A DNA stretch of 64,000 nt from Begonia masoniana (Eukaryota; Streptophyta; Magnoliopsida; Cucurbitales; Begoniaceae): positions 15,394,381 to 15,458,380 of the forward strand of contig CM039510.1 of NCBI GenBank assembly GCA_022432975.1, read 5' to 3'. Both the position numbers and the translations under genes were made by a program. Of this stretch, positions 20,262 through 32,290 are shown one piece after another (the stretch's first letter is position 1; each line of letters begins with the position of its first letter). The notes under the pieces are model-generated. The model was not told the DNA's origin. It did no database searches and worked only from the letters and a program-made list of their open reading frames with translations.

Positions 20262-21394
20262 TCCCCACTTCTAGTTCTTCGCCTCCTGCATTCGCTGGTT
20301 TGTTCGCCAGAAGAAGAAGAATATACCTCTATAGGGTATATCTCATGTTTTAAACCGAGAAACCCAATTTATTTTGAACATGTGTACGACATGTGTCCAA
20401 TTTAATGGAAATGTTAACAGTAAGGGTGAGTTGTTAATAATTAATATTTAAAGGGTTAAGTTGTTAACATTGGTACCCTGGTCGTTTTCAAAGACAAGCC
20501 GAAATCTAGTGCGAAATTAAGTATGTCTACAAAACAGAGTGACACAAGGTAACTATAATGAATTAAAATATTATTATAAAACAAAAAAACACAAGAGATT
20601 TGATAAATTTTATAAAGACATGCGTCATTCTGCCAATGACTTAGTGTAATAACATTTTTGCTTAAAAATTAATTTAGGGTTTAAATTGTCCTTAACCTTC
20701 AAGTTCATAGGCAAAATTGTATTTTACTTTATTATTTATTATGTAATTGTTGAATTTATTTGTACTAATATTTTTTTTATTATGTATGTAATTGTCAATT
20801 TTTTATACTAGGCAAAAAAAAAAAATTTATGAGTTACATTAACACAAACTTTATGTACTAAGAAGAAATTAAATGAGTAGCAAGTTAATTTTGATATAAT
20901 AGAATCAATTATAAAACTCCCAGTTTAGAAACTAAACTATTAACGTGGAAGTTAATAACTGTCATAAATTAAATATTTAATTTAAAACTAATATTAATCT
21001 ATGAAAAAATGTAATATAAGAAATTAATTTATGTTAACATAGCTCATGGAAAATCAATATATAAGTAATGAGTATTTCAATAAACAAATACTTTGAATAA
21101 ATAAATCTTATAATAATAAAATGATTACACGCTGAATTTTCACTTGTTATTTGTGGAACGATAAAATGGTGACTTCTGTTATAGTCCAACCAATAGTCTT
21201 CTTGAATCTCTGAAGCACCTCAAATACTTATGTTTCCTTCTCTTTATTTAGAGTTGCATGAATAATTATTGGTAATGTATTATTCTATCCTAGATATGCA
21301 TATTTCAAATGTGCAAGTAGTATCTCAACTCTTGGTCAGGTGGTTCTTCAATTGAGCGTTGAATTACTATAGCTGCTTTTTTTTTTTTTTTTTA
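20262..21394. other. AT-rich intergenic DNA, no gene or element recognised
   Basis: About 75% A+T with homopolymer runs (A at 20,815, T at 21,378). No ORF above 60 aa, no LTR end, no array. It may be host intergenic sequence. Confidence 0.5.
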
Positions 21395-21549
21395 ATAATT
21401 TCATAAGTTTAAATTGTCTATTCAAACTGTTGTAAACCTGATTAGCTTCGTCCACGACTTCATCCAATTCATCAGTGAGATCACTCAACTCATTGTCTTC
21501 GTCATCACTATTGTCATAGTTACAAATCTCTATTGCTGAACATTTGTCG
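21395..21549 (-). CDS. Possible short coding fragment, acidic, unidentified
   Basis: The minus strand is open for about 50 codons with an acidic, protein-like composition: 'YDNSDDEDNELSDLTDEL', then 'DEVVDEANQVYNSLNRQF'. There is no start codon and no recognised domain. It runs directly into an LTR end at 21,550. It could be an exon or a transposon ORF fragment cut by the insertion, or chance. Confidence 0.25.
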
Positions 21550-22451
21550 TGTCACAACCCGAGAAGGGTCTAACAGAAACGCCAGGTTAAACGATCAACC
21601 TCGGAGAGGTCCACCGTCTAACCTAAGGCTAAGTGCGGAAATTTAATACTGATCCAGGACCTCCTCGAAGCAACAAACATGAGGGAGTACAAACAATCGT
21701 AGAAATACAAGATAAACGAATTTAATTTTTATTTACATGCCATAGTATTGTACAATCTCGAATAGGTTCTTACATAAGAGTACAAAGTAGAGGGAACACA
21801 TGGTTACGACCCAAGGAAAATTCGACTCAGATCAGGTTCACTTCTTACCCTTCTTTCTTTTACCTGAAAAGAATAATAATAAAAAAAATCGTTGGGTGAG
21901 TGATAAACTCAAAATGAGATGATACACATATTACTATCAAAACATGCATGCCAGTTTCAGTATTATTAATTATCTTCTCATTTCTCATTTAGAACGATTG
22001 TTGGTGCTAAAGACGACTAGACACTGGCCAGATCAGCTAATAGGACTAACCTAGCTCAGAGTCCCTCTCGCCGTCCGTGGGGCACACCACACATTCCACC
22101 TATTAGCAGGGGGTGAACCCTTTACCTATTAGCAAGGGGTGAGCCCTTCACCTATTAGCAGGGGGTGTGCCCTTCACCTGTTCGCAGGGGGTGTGCCCTT
22201 CACCTATTAGCAGGGGGTGTGCCCTTCACCTATTAGCAGGGGGTGAATCCCTTCACCTATTAGCAGGGGTGAATCCCTTCACCTATTCGCAGGGGGTGAT
22301 CCCTTTCACCTATTCGCATGGAGGGGGTGAATCCCTTCACCTATTCGCAGGGGGTGATCCCTTCACCTATTAGCAGGGGTTGAATCCCTTCACCTATTCG
22401 CAGGAGGTGTTGCCTCCTTCCTTATTTCGCAGGGGGTGTGCCCTTCACCTA
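21550..22451 (-). mobile_element. LTR fragment of another gypsy family, fused to the gypsy B LTR
   Basis: Minus strand ends GGGTTGTGACA at 21,550, a typical LTR 3' terminus. Contains a 26-28 bp array at 22,098-22,448. At 22,451/22,452 it passes without any LTR terminus into the gypsy B 3' LTR. The five bases outside (TGTCG, 21,545-21,549) do not match the gypsy B duplication. It looks like an ectopic recombination product, or a chimeric assembly join. Confidence 0.65.
22098..22448. repeat. 26-28 bp array CACCTATTAGCAGGGGGTG
   Basis: About 12 units of 'CACCTATT(A/C)GCAGGGGGTG-(a)atcccTT'. CACC and GGTG within each unit form a small stem. Units vary mainly in A/C at position 9 and in the spacer. 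The 68-aa ORF at 22,167-22,373 is the array read in frame. Confidence 0.88.
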
Positions 22452-23823
22452 ATGACTTCTAACTTACAGAAATAATCTACTTACATTACTGGAATCATTC
22501 AAAAACAATCCTAACCAATGCAATACTCAAAAATCCAGCAAGTGCCAACATCAAATCTCAACAGAATACTATTATCAGAAAAGAAAACTCAAAACATTTT
22601 CAAAACATTGAAACAACTACTGTCATGAAAACTCAACCTATTTAAATTGAAACATTGTCAACTAAATCTTCACTCCAACAGACATCAGTTAAACCGCCTC
22701 ATCAAATACCAGATCCGTGGCATGAGTATGCTCCTCCAACCAGCCTATCTCTCAATAAACTCAGAGAATTCACCTGCTGTCGCTTCTTCAACTACATCAC
22801 AAAACTCATGTATTAGCCTAATGCTAAGTAAGTAAAGCAATAATGAAATGAAATACTGAACATAAATTTCTAAACATGAAGTTTCTACTTTCTCATCTCA
22901 GTTGCATTCACATTCATTCATAAGCTGATTTGATCCCTCGGTTCCCTTGGGAAGTGGATCAATTTTGCCAATGTTATACATCCTCTACTCAATTAAGGGG
23001 CGGATGAATTCCCTTAATAGCTGATTTGATCCCTCTGTTCCCTTGGGAGTGGGATCAATTCTCCCAATGTTATAAAATCCCTTCATAAATTAAGGGGTGG
23101 ATTAGTTCCCTTAATAGTTTGTCTGTCACATTCAGTTCATGCCTCACCATCCCTACATGGAAATTAATTTTCGTAATCTTTCAGAAAACATGATGCATGA
23201 CATACAAAATCATTCACATGATACATAACCCTACTGTTTTGTGATGTAGGCCCAAAGGCACATGCATACTTTACTTACCTGGTCTTCTGGAAGGTTTGGT
23301 TGAAATCTCCTTCGGGAATTTGCTCGAACCTAAATCCATAAACCGATCATTAATTAAACCTTCACTAAACTTCATCCTATTCAACCAGAGACCTAAGGAA
23401 ACTAATTGAGAACTCTGGTCATAATGCATTCCCGATACTGCACTAAACTGAAACTGACGCTCATCTATAGTATCCTCGAAACCCTCGCATTGGACTCCCT
23501 CGGCTATCTAACTGCTAAAATATAAGAAATTGGGAAAAACTTACTTAGACAGAAGAAGAGTCTGGTGGAGGATTCGCCGAGAGCTCCGCTAAGCTCGAGC
23601 TGGACACCGAAAAGGAGTAAATGATGAAACAGTGGCAGCTACAGTGCATAAATCTCTAAACCCCTTCCCTTAAATAGGTTATCTACTTTTAAATTGTCAA
23701 ATTACATAAATGCCCTTGCTTAGTCACTCATTAACCTAATCAATAACTCTCCCAATTCTTCCATGAAATTGCACATCCTTAATTTATAAGTTAAATTCGG
23801 TTTGATTGAAATCGGGTGCTACA
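22452..23823 (-). mobile_element. Gypsy B 3' LTR, first ~1.37 kb (3' end replaced)
   Basis: Reverse complement of 49,698-51,05x. Starts TGTAGCACCCG (minus strand, 23,823). Includes the CAGGTAAGT motif near 23,278 and paired TTAAGGG...CCCTTAA stem-loops. It diverges from the full LTR at 22,452. Confidence 0.85.
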
Positions 23824-23858
23824 ATCTACCGTCCTTAAAAGAATTTTGTCCTCAAAAT

Positions 23859-26800
23859 TCAGTACCTGAATAATTCTGGAAGTTGGTCCATCATGTCTTG
23901 CTGGCGCTCCCAAGTGGTCTCCTCTATGTTCTTGTTGTGCCATAAGACTTTTACTAGTGGAACCTCTTTGTTGCGCAATACCTTCACTGCATAATCTAAG
24001 ATCTTTACTGGTTTCTCTTCATAGGCAAGGGTAGGATGAATCTCAAGGTCTTGCTGTTTCACGATTTGATATGGATTCCTTATGCATTTCTTCAACATAG
24101 AAACATGGAACACACTGTGTATCCCATCCATAGATGCCGGTAGCTGCAACTGATAGGTTGCCCTCCCAACTCTCTTCAGAATAGTGAATGGTCCAATAAA
24201 TTTGGGATTCAACTTTCCCCTCTTTCCAAATCTCATCACTCCTTTGAAAGGTGACACCTTAAGGAAAACTTCATTACCAACATCAAATTCCAGTTCTCTT
24301 CGTCTTTTGTCTGCATAGCTTTTCTGCCGGCTTTGTGCTGTCAAGATTCTTTGTCTGGATAAGAGCAATCTTCTCCACTGTCTACTGCACAATATCAGGA
24401 CCAATCAATTGTGCCTCTCCGACTTCATCCCAATACAATGGAGATCTGCACTTTCGTCCATATAACGCCTCGTATGGTGCCATGCCTCTGTTATTATAGG
24501 AGAATTCTACTAAGGGTAGGTACTTGCTTCAAGAACCTTGAAAGTCTAGCACACATGTACGGAGCATATCCTCTAATATTTGGATGGTTCTTTCGGACTG
24601 TCCATCAGTTTGAGGGTGAAAAGCTGCGCTAAAACTAAGCTGTGTTCCCATAGTCTTGTGCAAACTTTTCCAAAACTTAGAGGTAAATCTAGTGTCTCGG
24701 TCTGAAACTAAGGTGCTTGGAACTCCATGCAGTCTAACAACTTCGTGCACATACAACTCAGCCAGTTGATCCATCGAGTATGTTATCTTCATTGGCAGAA
24801 AGTGAGCAGATTTGGTTAAACGATCAACTATTACCCAAATTGCATCGTGACCCTTTGCTGTTCTAGGTAATCCTATAACAAAATCCATCGTTATTTGTTC
24901 CCATTTCCATTCGGGAACTGGTAAGGGTTATAACGTTCCAGCAGGTCTCTGATGTTCAGCTTTGACTTGCTGGCAGATCAGACAGGACTCCACATACTCC
25001 GCCACACTTCTTTTCATACCTGGCCACCAATAATGTTGCTTGAGATCTCTGTACATTTTCGTACTTCCGGGATGAACAGAGAGTCTAGAAGAATGTGCCT
25101 CAGATAGGATTCCCTTCCTAAGTTCAGTATTAGCCGGAACAAACCATCTGTTCCGAAACTTGAGAATTACATCAACTGAGCAGTTGAAATCCGACTTGTC
25201 AGTAGAATCCATGCATAACTTATACTTATTGCACTCAGTGTCATTCATTTGAACTTCCTTTATTCTCTCCAAAATAGTAGGCCTTAAAGATATGGCCGAA
25301 AGCATAGCTGTCATACTAGACACAACCTTCAGGTTGAATCTTTGGAATTCTGCCTCTAAAGCTATTGGTATGTCTAGAGTCAGTGTGGAGACTAAAGGGG
25401 TCACTCTACTCAAAGCATCAGCCACTACATTCGCCTTGCCAGGGTGGTACTTAATCTCAAAATCATAATCTTTGACAAACTCTAACCACCTACGTTGCCT
25501 CATATTCAGTTCTTTTTGCGTGAAAATGTATTTCAGACTTTTATGATCCGAAAATATCTCACAAGTTTGTCCATACAGATAGTGCCTCCAAATCTTTAAT
25601 GCGAAGACCACAGCAGCTAATTCTAAGTCATGTGTAGGGTAATTCTTTTCATGTACTTTTAACTGCCTAGAAGCATAAGCTATAACTTTTCCATCTTGCA
25701 TCAACACATAACCTAGTCCAATTTTAGAAGCGTCACAATAAATACTAAATTTACCATCTTCAACTGGAAGGGTTAAGATTAGGGCATTGGTCAGTTTCTG
25801 TTTCAAGGTCTGAAAGCTATGTTCACATTCTTCAGTCCACATATACATCACATGTTTTCTTGTTAACCTAGTAAGGGGTGTTGCAATCTTTGAAAATCCT
25901 TCAATAAATTTTCTATAATATCCCACTAATTCAAGGAAACTTCGAATATCAGTAGCATTCCTTGGTTGAGGCCACTCCTTGACTGCTTGAACCTTGGCTG
26001 GATCGACAGATATTCTATCTCCAGAAATCACGTGACCAAGAAAGTGAACTTTGTCCAACCAAAACTCACACTTGGAAAACTTAGCATACAGTTGGTGCTG
26101 CCTTAGTAATCCTAACACCAAACCCAAATGTCTTGCATGCTCATCCTTAGTTCTAGAATAGATTAGAATGTATCTATGAATACAATGACAAACTTGTTCA
26201 AATACTCGTGAAACACTCTATTCATAAGATCCATAAAGGCTGCTGGTGCATTTGTCAAACCAAAAGACATGACCAAAAACTCATAATGTCCATACCTTGT
26301 GCGAAAAGCAGTCTTTGGGATATGTTCTGATTTAACCTTCAATTGGTAATAACCGGATCTAAGGTAAATCTTAGAGAAAACTCTTACACCCTTAAGCTGG
26401 TCAAATAAGTCATCAATCCTCGGCAAAGGGTACTTGTTCTTGACAGTTAACTTATTTAATTCTCTATAATCAATGTACATACGCATTGATCCATCTTTCT
26501 TTTTGACAAAGAGGACAGGTGCACCCCACGGTGAAAAGCTAGGGCGTATAAACCCTTTCTCCAATAAATCCTCTAACTGTCTCTTCAATTCCTTAAGTTC
26601 TGTTGGTGCTAATCTATATGGATTCTTAGATACAGGCTCAGTGCCTGGGTAGACATCCACAACAAATTCAATTTCTCTATCTGGTGGCAAGCCAGGAAGG
26701 TCATCTAGGAATACCTCCGGAAAATCTTGGACAACTAAAACATTCTTGGGGTTTGATTTTTCTACTAGTTGTGTGTCTAAAACATTGGCCAAAAAGCACA

Positions 26801-28327
26801 AATACTCCCTGCATGATGAGGGTCTAAAATCGATAGAAGTCATTACAGTCATTTCCTTACTCTTCTTTAGAGCTTGGAAGGTATGGTTTAAACTTCCAGG
26901 GGGTTGAAAACTAACAACTCCAGTCCTACAATCTATTGTGGCATAATGTTTAAATAACCAATCCATTCCTAGGATTACATCAAATCCCTTTATGTCCATA
27001 ACGATGAGATCGGCAGGAAAGTTCTTGTTTCCTACTAATACAACACTATCAGGCATCATTTGGTTAGAGTGTATGTGTTCACCAGAGGGTAGGGCAACTT
27101 TGAACACATGTTCGAAAGAAGTAAACCGTACGTCTAACTTATCAGCAAATGCAGAGGCTATAAAAGAATGTGTTGCACCCAAATCTATCAAAGTAAAAGC
27201 AGGTATAGAGTTGATCAGTATTGTACCTGACACCACAGCAGGCCGGTCCTCATCACAGGACTCCATCATGGAGAATATTCTTGGCTTAATCTTGACAGGG
27301 CCACCCTTCAAAGCTGGGCAGTCTCTGTTGACATGGCCAACCTTGTTGCAATGGAAACATCGAATGACCCGGGGCTTTGGGCAATCCTTGTACAAGTGTC
27401 CAACTTCTTCACAGTTGAAGCACTTACCCGATCCAAATCTACACTCCCCCAAGTGATTCTTTGAACATTTCGGGCACTGAGGGAACTTCTGGGTATTCAG
27501 TACCTTCTTCCCAGATCCTTGGTTATTTTGGCCTTCACTTGGCCTCTTCACTCCCCTCTGATGGTGTGGCTGGATAAACTTTTGCGAAACCTCCTTTGGT
27601 CCGGCACACTTCCTTTCGGCTTCTTCCACTTCCAGAGCAGTGGACACAACTTCACTAAATGTCAAGCCTTTGATGCCACAGAATTTGACTCCTCGGTAAA
27701 TCTCTGGCTTCAGTCCATGCACAAATTTGAACACCTTATCCTCGTCCTTATGAGCAAAATGTCCAGCAAACCTGGACAAGGACTCAAATTGCCTACAGTA
27801 CTCTGCCACCGACCCTGTCTGCTTCAAATTTAGAAACTCTAACTTCTTCGTAGTTTGAACCGTGCTGTTAAAATACTTCCCATAGAAAATGTCCTTGAAT
27901 TTTGACCAAGGCATCGCCAAAACATCTGTGGTGGTCTCTATTGTCTCCCACCAGAGTTGAGCTTCACCAGCCAAATGGAACGTGGCCAACGTGACTTTGT
28001 CTTCTTCTCCAACATTGGCACACCTAAACATACTCTTAATTTTTCTAAGCCATCCTTCAACAATAACTGGATCAGATGACTGTCCATCAAACGTGGGTGG
28101 TCTTAGTCTCGGAATCTATCCCCAGAATGTTCACTGCTAGAACTCGAGTTGGCACTTCCTTGTGTCTCCCGGCTCAACAGCACTTCTAATTGATTAGACT
28201 GTTGACGCACTATATCAGTCTGCTGACGCATCAATTCTGTCAGCTGCCTAATTACACTAGAGTCCTCCTCCCGCCTCGGACTTGGTATCTCTCTTGGTAA
28301 TCTTGGTCTTCCTGGTCGTCTAGACAT
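23859..28327 (-). pseudogene. Gypsy B gag-pol (Tekay/Del-type chromovirus), inactive
   Basis: The minus-strand pieces, in reading order, are as follows. The gag N-terminus is 28,327-28,103, with a one-base loss after 'EHSGDRFR' shifting the frame. Gag to RT is 28,031-26,163, with two zinc knuckles ([28 protein letters not shown]), and the protease reads DLGA, so the DSG active-site serine is replaced by leucine. RT, RNase H and the integrase HHCC run 26,127-24,928. The integrase core is 24,888-24,529 and the integrase end plus chromodomain-like tail 24,404-23,859. A one-base loss falls in the RT catalytic motif. Stop codons interrupt the integrase, and ~15 bases are missing near 24,500. The first two kinds of break are shared with B', so the element was dead before the two copies separated. 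Confidence 0.93.
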
Positions 28328-28465
28328 TTGCTATATTCCTGTACAAGGTTAAGTACACCCTTAAACTTCTAATAGCTAAGGTTAAGATAAACACTTACAG
28401 TTGTTGGAGCACCTCCATGCAACGATTGGCACTGATGAGTAATCTTTTGAACGGTTTAACTGAAT

Positions 28466-28478
28466 GTCTCTGATACCA
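28466..28478 (-). other. Gypsy B primer-binding site
   Basis: Minus strand TGGTATCAGAGAC, three bases inside the 5' LTR end at 28,482. Complementary to initiator-methionine tRNA. Confidence 0.88.
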
Positions 28479-28789
28479 TTCTGTAACGCCCTGAGTTATC
28501 TGAACCCGGTTTGTTACTCATAAACCTGAAGATAACTAAGAAACTTTGGACCAATTTTTTTTTACTTTGCTCAACAGCCAGAATTTGACATAAACTAAGT
28601 CTAAAAAACATTTAAAACTTGTAGTGGAAATCATTTGAAATGTAAGAAGCAATCGGCCCAAAAAGAAATAGAGGTTTTCTTTTTTTAAAAAAAAAATCGT
28701 GAAATACATGGGGAATCGCAGAAGTCAAAAGCATTTGCCGATGGATAAAGTCAACGGAAAAAGCAAGAACAGCAAATAGAAGGCTTCTA

Positions 28790-29235
28790 CCGATGACGTG
28801 GACCAGAAGAGTTGGAAACAAAAGACATCTCTCGGTGGACTGCATCTACCGATGACGTCAGCCGGATAAATTAATTATCCAACATCGTCCGATCGCAAAA
28901 CGACGAGTTTTGTGACTCGCACCTACCGGTGTCTAAACGACAAAATCTCTCATTCCATCTTCCGATAAAATAAACTGCATACACCGACCACTAAATGACA
29001 AAGCATAATACTCACTCGTACCGATAGTGCAAAATCTACATCTTCCGATAGAATGAGAACTACATCTTCCGATGACTTTACTGAAACATCATCCGATGAC
29101 TGTACTGAAGACATTTTTCGATAAAATTAGAACTACATCTTCCGATGACTTTATTGGAGACATCTTCCGATAGACGACATAATTATAACTCAACCTCTAC
29201 CGATAGACATCATCTACCGATAGAGAGCAGAGCGA
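28790..29235. repeat. CATCTTCCGATGAC / TACCGATAG array
   Basis: Reverse-complement form of the TCGGAAGATGT array, about 15 blocks of (C/A)ATC(T/A)(T/A)CCGAT with irregular spacing. Copies at 44,270-44,720 and 51,090-51,540. Confidence 0.8.
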
Positions 29236-29915
29236 CATACCTACAACTCCTTGCTATACAACACGACTCTAACTACAGAAAGAATCTACTTACATTACTG
29301 GAATCATTCAAAAACAATCCTAACCAATGCAATACTCAAAAATCCAGCAAGTGCCAACATCAAATCCCAACAGAATACTATTATCAGAAAAGAAAACTCA
29401 AAACATTGAAACAACTACTGTCATGAAAACTCAACCTATTTAAATTGAAACATTGTCAACTAAATCTTCACTCCAACAGACATCAGTTAAACCGCCTCAT
29501 CAAATACCAGATCCGTGGCATGAGTATGCTCCTCCAACCAGCCTATCCCTCAATAAACTCAGAGAATTCACCTGCTGTCGCTTCTTCAACTACATCACAA
29601 AACTCATCTATTAGCCTAATGCTAAGTAAGTAAAGCAGTAATGAAATGAAATACTAAACATAAATTCCTAAACATGCAGTTTCTACTTTCTCATCTCAGT
29701 TCCATTCACATTCATTCATAAGCTGATCTGATCCCTCGGTTCCCTTGGGAAGTGGTGTAACACCCGAGTCAACGGCCAGGTGATTTTTTTAACTGTATTA
29801 ACGGTCATAAATATTTAATCTTCGTAGTTTAGGATTTATGCCAAGCTTAATTAATCACATGTGGATCTAAACTAGGTTGAGTGGCAAAGTTGTAATAATG
29901 GAGGATTGAGGCCAG

Positions 29916-29924
29916 TATTTAAAG
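29916..29924 (+). promoter_or_regulatory. LTR TATA box (F2)
   Basis: TATTTAAAG about 40 bases before CCACTGTAGCCG. Same arrangement as in families F3 and B. Confidence 0.5.
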
Positions 29925-30459
29925 AAAAAGGAAAGGATTCAAACCTCATTTAAACCACTGTAGCCGACAACCCCAACTTTCGGCGATTTTTTCTCTCCCA
30001 AGCTCTCGCTCTCTGTCAGCTGGAAATCCTTCCTTCAGCGAGCGGTTTCCTTGCTGCTTCTCGGCTACTTTGTGCTCGAGGTACAGGTTTAACAATGTGG
30101 TTATCTGTTAGTTTATTAGCCCAGTTTTTTTCAGCTCTGTATTGAAGTTTTGAATTCTTCAATGGCCGAGTATTGATAGGAACATTTTGAAACCCAAGAT
30201 TGGTAATGTCATTCCGAATCGATTCTGGACATTTAAAACAACCAACCCTGAGTTATTATTTCTCGAATCCGTCTGTCTTGGTTTTGAGATTTCAGGTTAC
30301 ATCGAGTATTAGACTAAGGATTCGGGAATGACTCTTAGTTATTAGACCCTAGGATGACTTGTGAGTAGAACTGTTAGGATTTTGTTTTAACTACTGCAAT
30401 GTAAATGTTTTAGGTGAAGAAGTTGAAGAGAAAGAAGCTCAAAGTGCTAAGGAGACCAG

Positions 30460-30465
30460 GTAAGT
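30460..30465 (+). promoter_or_regulatory. Splice-donor-like site in F2 LTR
   Basis: GACCAG|GTAAGT, 704 bases from the LTR start, followed at ~40 bases by 'AGCCCTACATCAT'. The same pair occurs at a family-specific fixed offset in all gypsy LTRs of the window. Confidence 0.5.
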
Positions 30466-30929
30466 GAATGTATTAAGATTTCTGGCTAATAGAGCCCTAC
30501 ATCATGGGAGTACTAGGTTGAGATGTCTAACGTTTACCTTATGATAATGAGCTTGTCTGCACTTGAAGGATTTATGTATGTTGCGAGTTATACTATTTGA
30601 TGACCTGCTAGTGAATGTGAAGTTGTCTGCTCTGGTATGATCATTGTCATAGTTTGATGAGTTAAAAGTTCTCATGTTCATGCATCATGAATGTTTCTCA
30701 AGCATAAGAAAATGTTTTAACGCATGTTTTCCATGAACAAGATATGTATGTATATGTGTATATATAAGATTTATTCAACGTGGATTAAGTGAGGGTTGGG
30801 GGCGGTTCGGCGTATGTCACAATCCAAAGAAGGACATATGAATACGACCCGCAGTAGAGAACAAGATCAAACTCACTGTCGAACCCCCTTTACCGGCACA
30901 AATCCTCTCTTGATCCACACAACTTAAAC

Positions 30930-31090
30930 AAAGAATATGATCAATGACTATGAATGAAGAATATGAACAAAGACTATGAATGATGAATATGATCAATGAC
31001 TATGAATGATGAATATGATCCATGATTATGAATGATGAAATGAATGATGAATATGAACAAGAATATGAACAAAAAATGATCTATGAGTAT
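30930..31090. repeat. ATGAATGATGAATATGATC tandem repeat
   Basis: About ten degenerate 15-24 base units. Reverse-complement homologue at 61,225-61,395 in the other F2 copy. Confidence 0.75.
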
Positions 31091-31594
31091 GTTTTTCTCT
31101 GATTATGCATTCATGCACTCATGTTAGTGTTGCATTCCTTACTAAGCATTAGGCTTATAGTTTAAACCTTATGATGTAAATGACGAGTTCTCAGGTGAGG
31201 AACTCAAGGTCGATGAAGAAGTCTAAGCTTGGTTGCTGGAGGATGCTCAGTGTGACAGTGAAGGCCGGATAGGCGATCAAGTTCCCTGGTTATACCCATA
31301 GTAAGTTAGAGAAGTTTATGATAAACAGATGACTAAGTAGAATAGAGTCTTCTTATAACAATGAGATTCGGATTTTGAATGGTTTGACTTCAGAATCTGT
31401 TAACGATTTTAAGAATTATGAATGGTCTGTTTTGCTTAAGCCTTCCGCTATGTGTATCTTGTATGGGATATGGTTTTCACTCATTAGGGTTTATAATTCC
31501 CAGGTTAAGATTTGGGTGAGTTGTAGTATTTTCTGTTGGATGAGGTTGTTTGGTGATCATAGTGTTTTACTGCCATAAGATAGAAGCTGGATGA

Positions 31595-32290
31595 GGCATT
31601 CATCCAGCTGACGTCATCGGCAGATGTCAAATGATAGGAGTCGAACGATTGAGTCTTCTGGATGACATCACCAGAAGATGTAGTATGTTTCTCCATCGGC
31701 AGGTGTATAGTGTTTAGCCATCGGATGTTGAAAGTGCTATTTTGTCGTCTAGCGATCGGAAGATGTAGAGTGTTTAGCCATCGGATGATGAAAGTGCTAT
31801 TTTGTCGTCTAGCGATCGGCAGATGTAGAGTGTTAGCCATCGGATGATGAAAGTTCTATTTTGTCGTCTAGCGATCGGCAGATGTAGAGTGTTAGCCATC
31901 GGATGATGGAAGTGCTATTTTGTCGTCTAGCGATCGGCAGATGTAGAGTGTTAGCCATCAGATGATGTTTCCCTATTTCACCGGAAGATGAAGTATATTC
32001 CCTCGCCGGATGATGTAAATAATAACTTTTCGTTTAGTGATCAGATGATATAGAGCTTGTAAGCTATCGGAAGATGTCATAGATGAACACGTGAATTTCA
32101 CATGTCTATTGTTGATGTTTTTAAATTGGACATGCGAGATGCACGTGATCGTCGGTCGATGCGAGTATTCGCATCTGCCGATAGGTGTTTAAATGAGTCA
32201 TGTGGGGTGCACGTGCCATCCGGAAGATGCAATGTCTATCGGTTGATGCATGCAGACCCATGCAACTAGTACGTCGATTGGAAGCATGTA
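31595..32290. repeat. TCGGAAGATGT array with ~62-bp higher-order unit (F2)
   Basis: Between 31,700 and 31,960 a ~62-base unit (GCCATCGGATGATGAAAGTG, then TTTTGTCGTCTAGCGATCGG) recurs four times nearly identically. Looser blocks lie around it. The 61-aa and 111-aa ORFs here are repeat readings. Confidence 0.85.

Noticed and set aside
22098..22448. CRISPR-like array
   Set aside because: Spacers are not unique, units are contiguous, and this is eukaryotic retrotransposon DNA.
26992..27833. ORFs on the plus strand opposite gypsy B gag (154 and 104 aa), repeated opposite B'
   Set aside because: Shadows of the gag-protease frame. Conserved only because the sense strand is.
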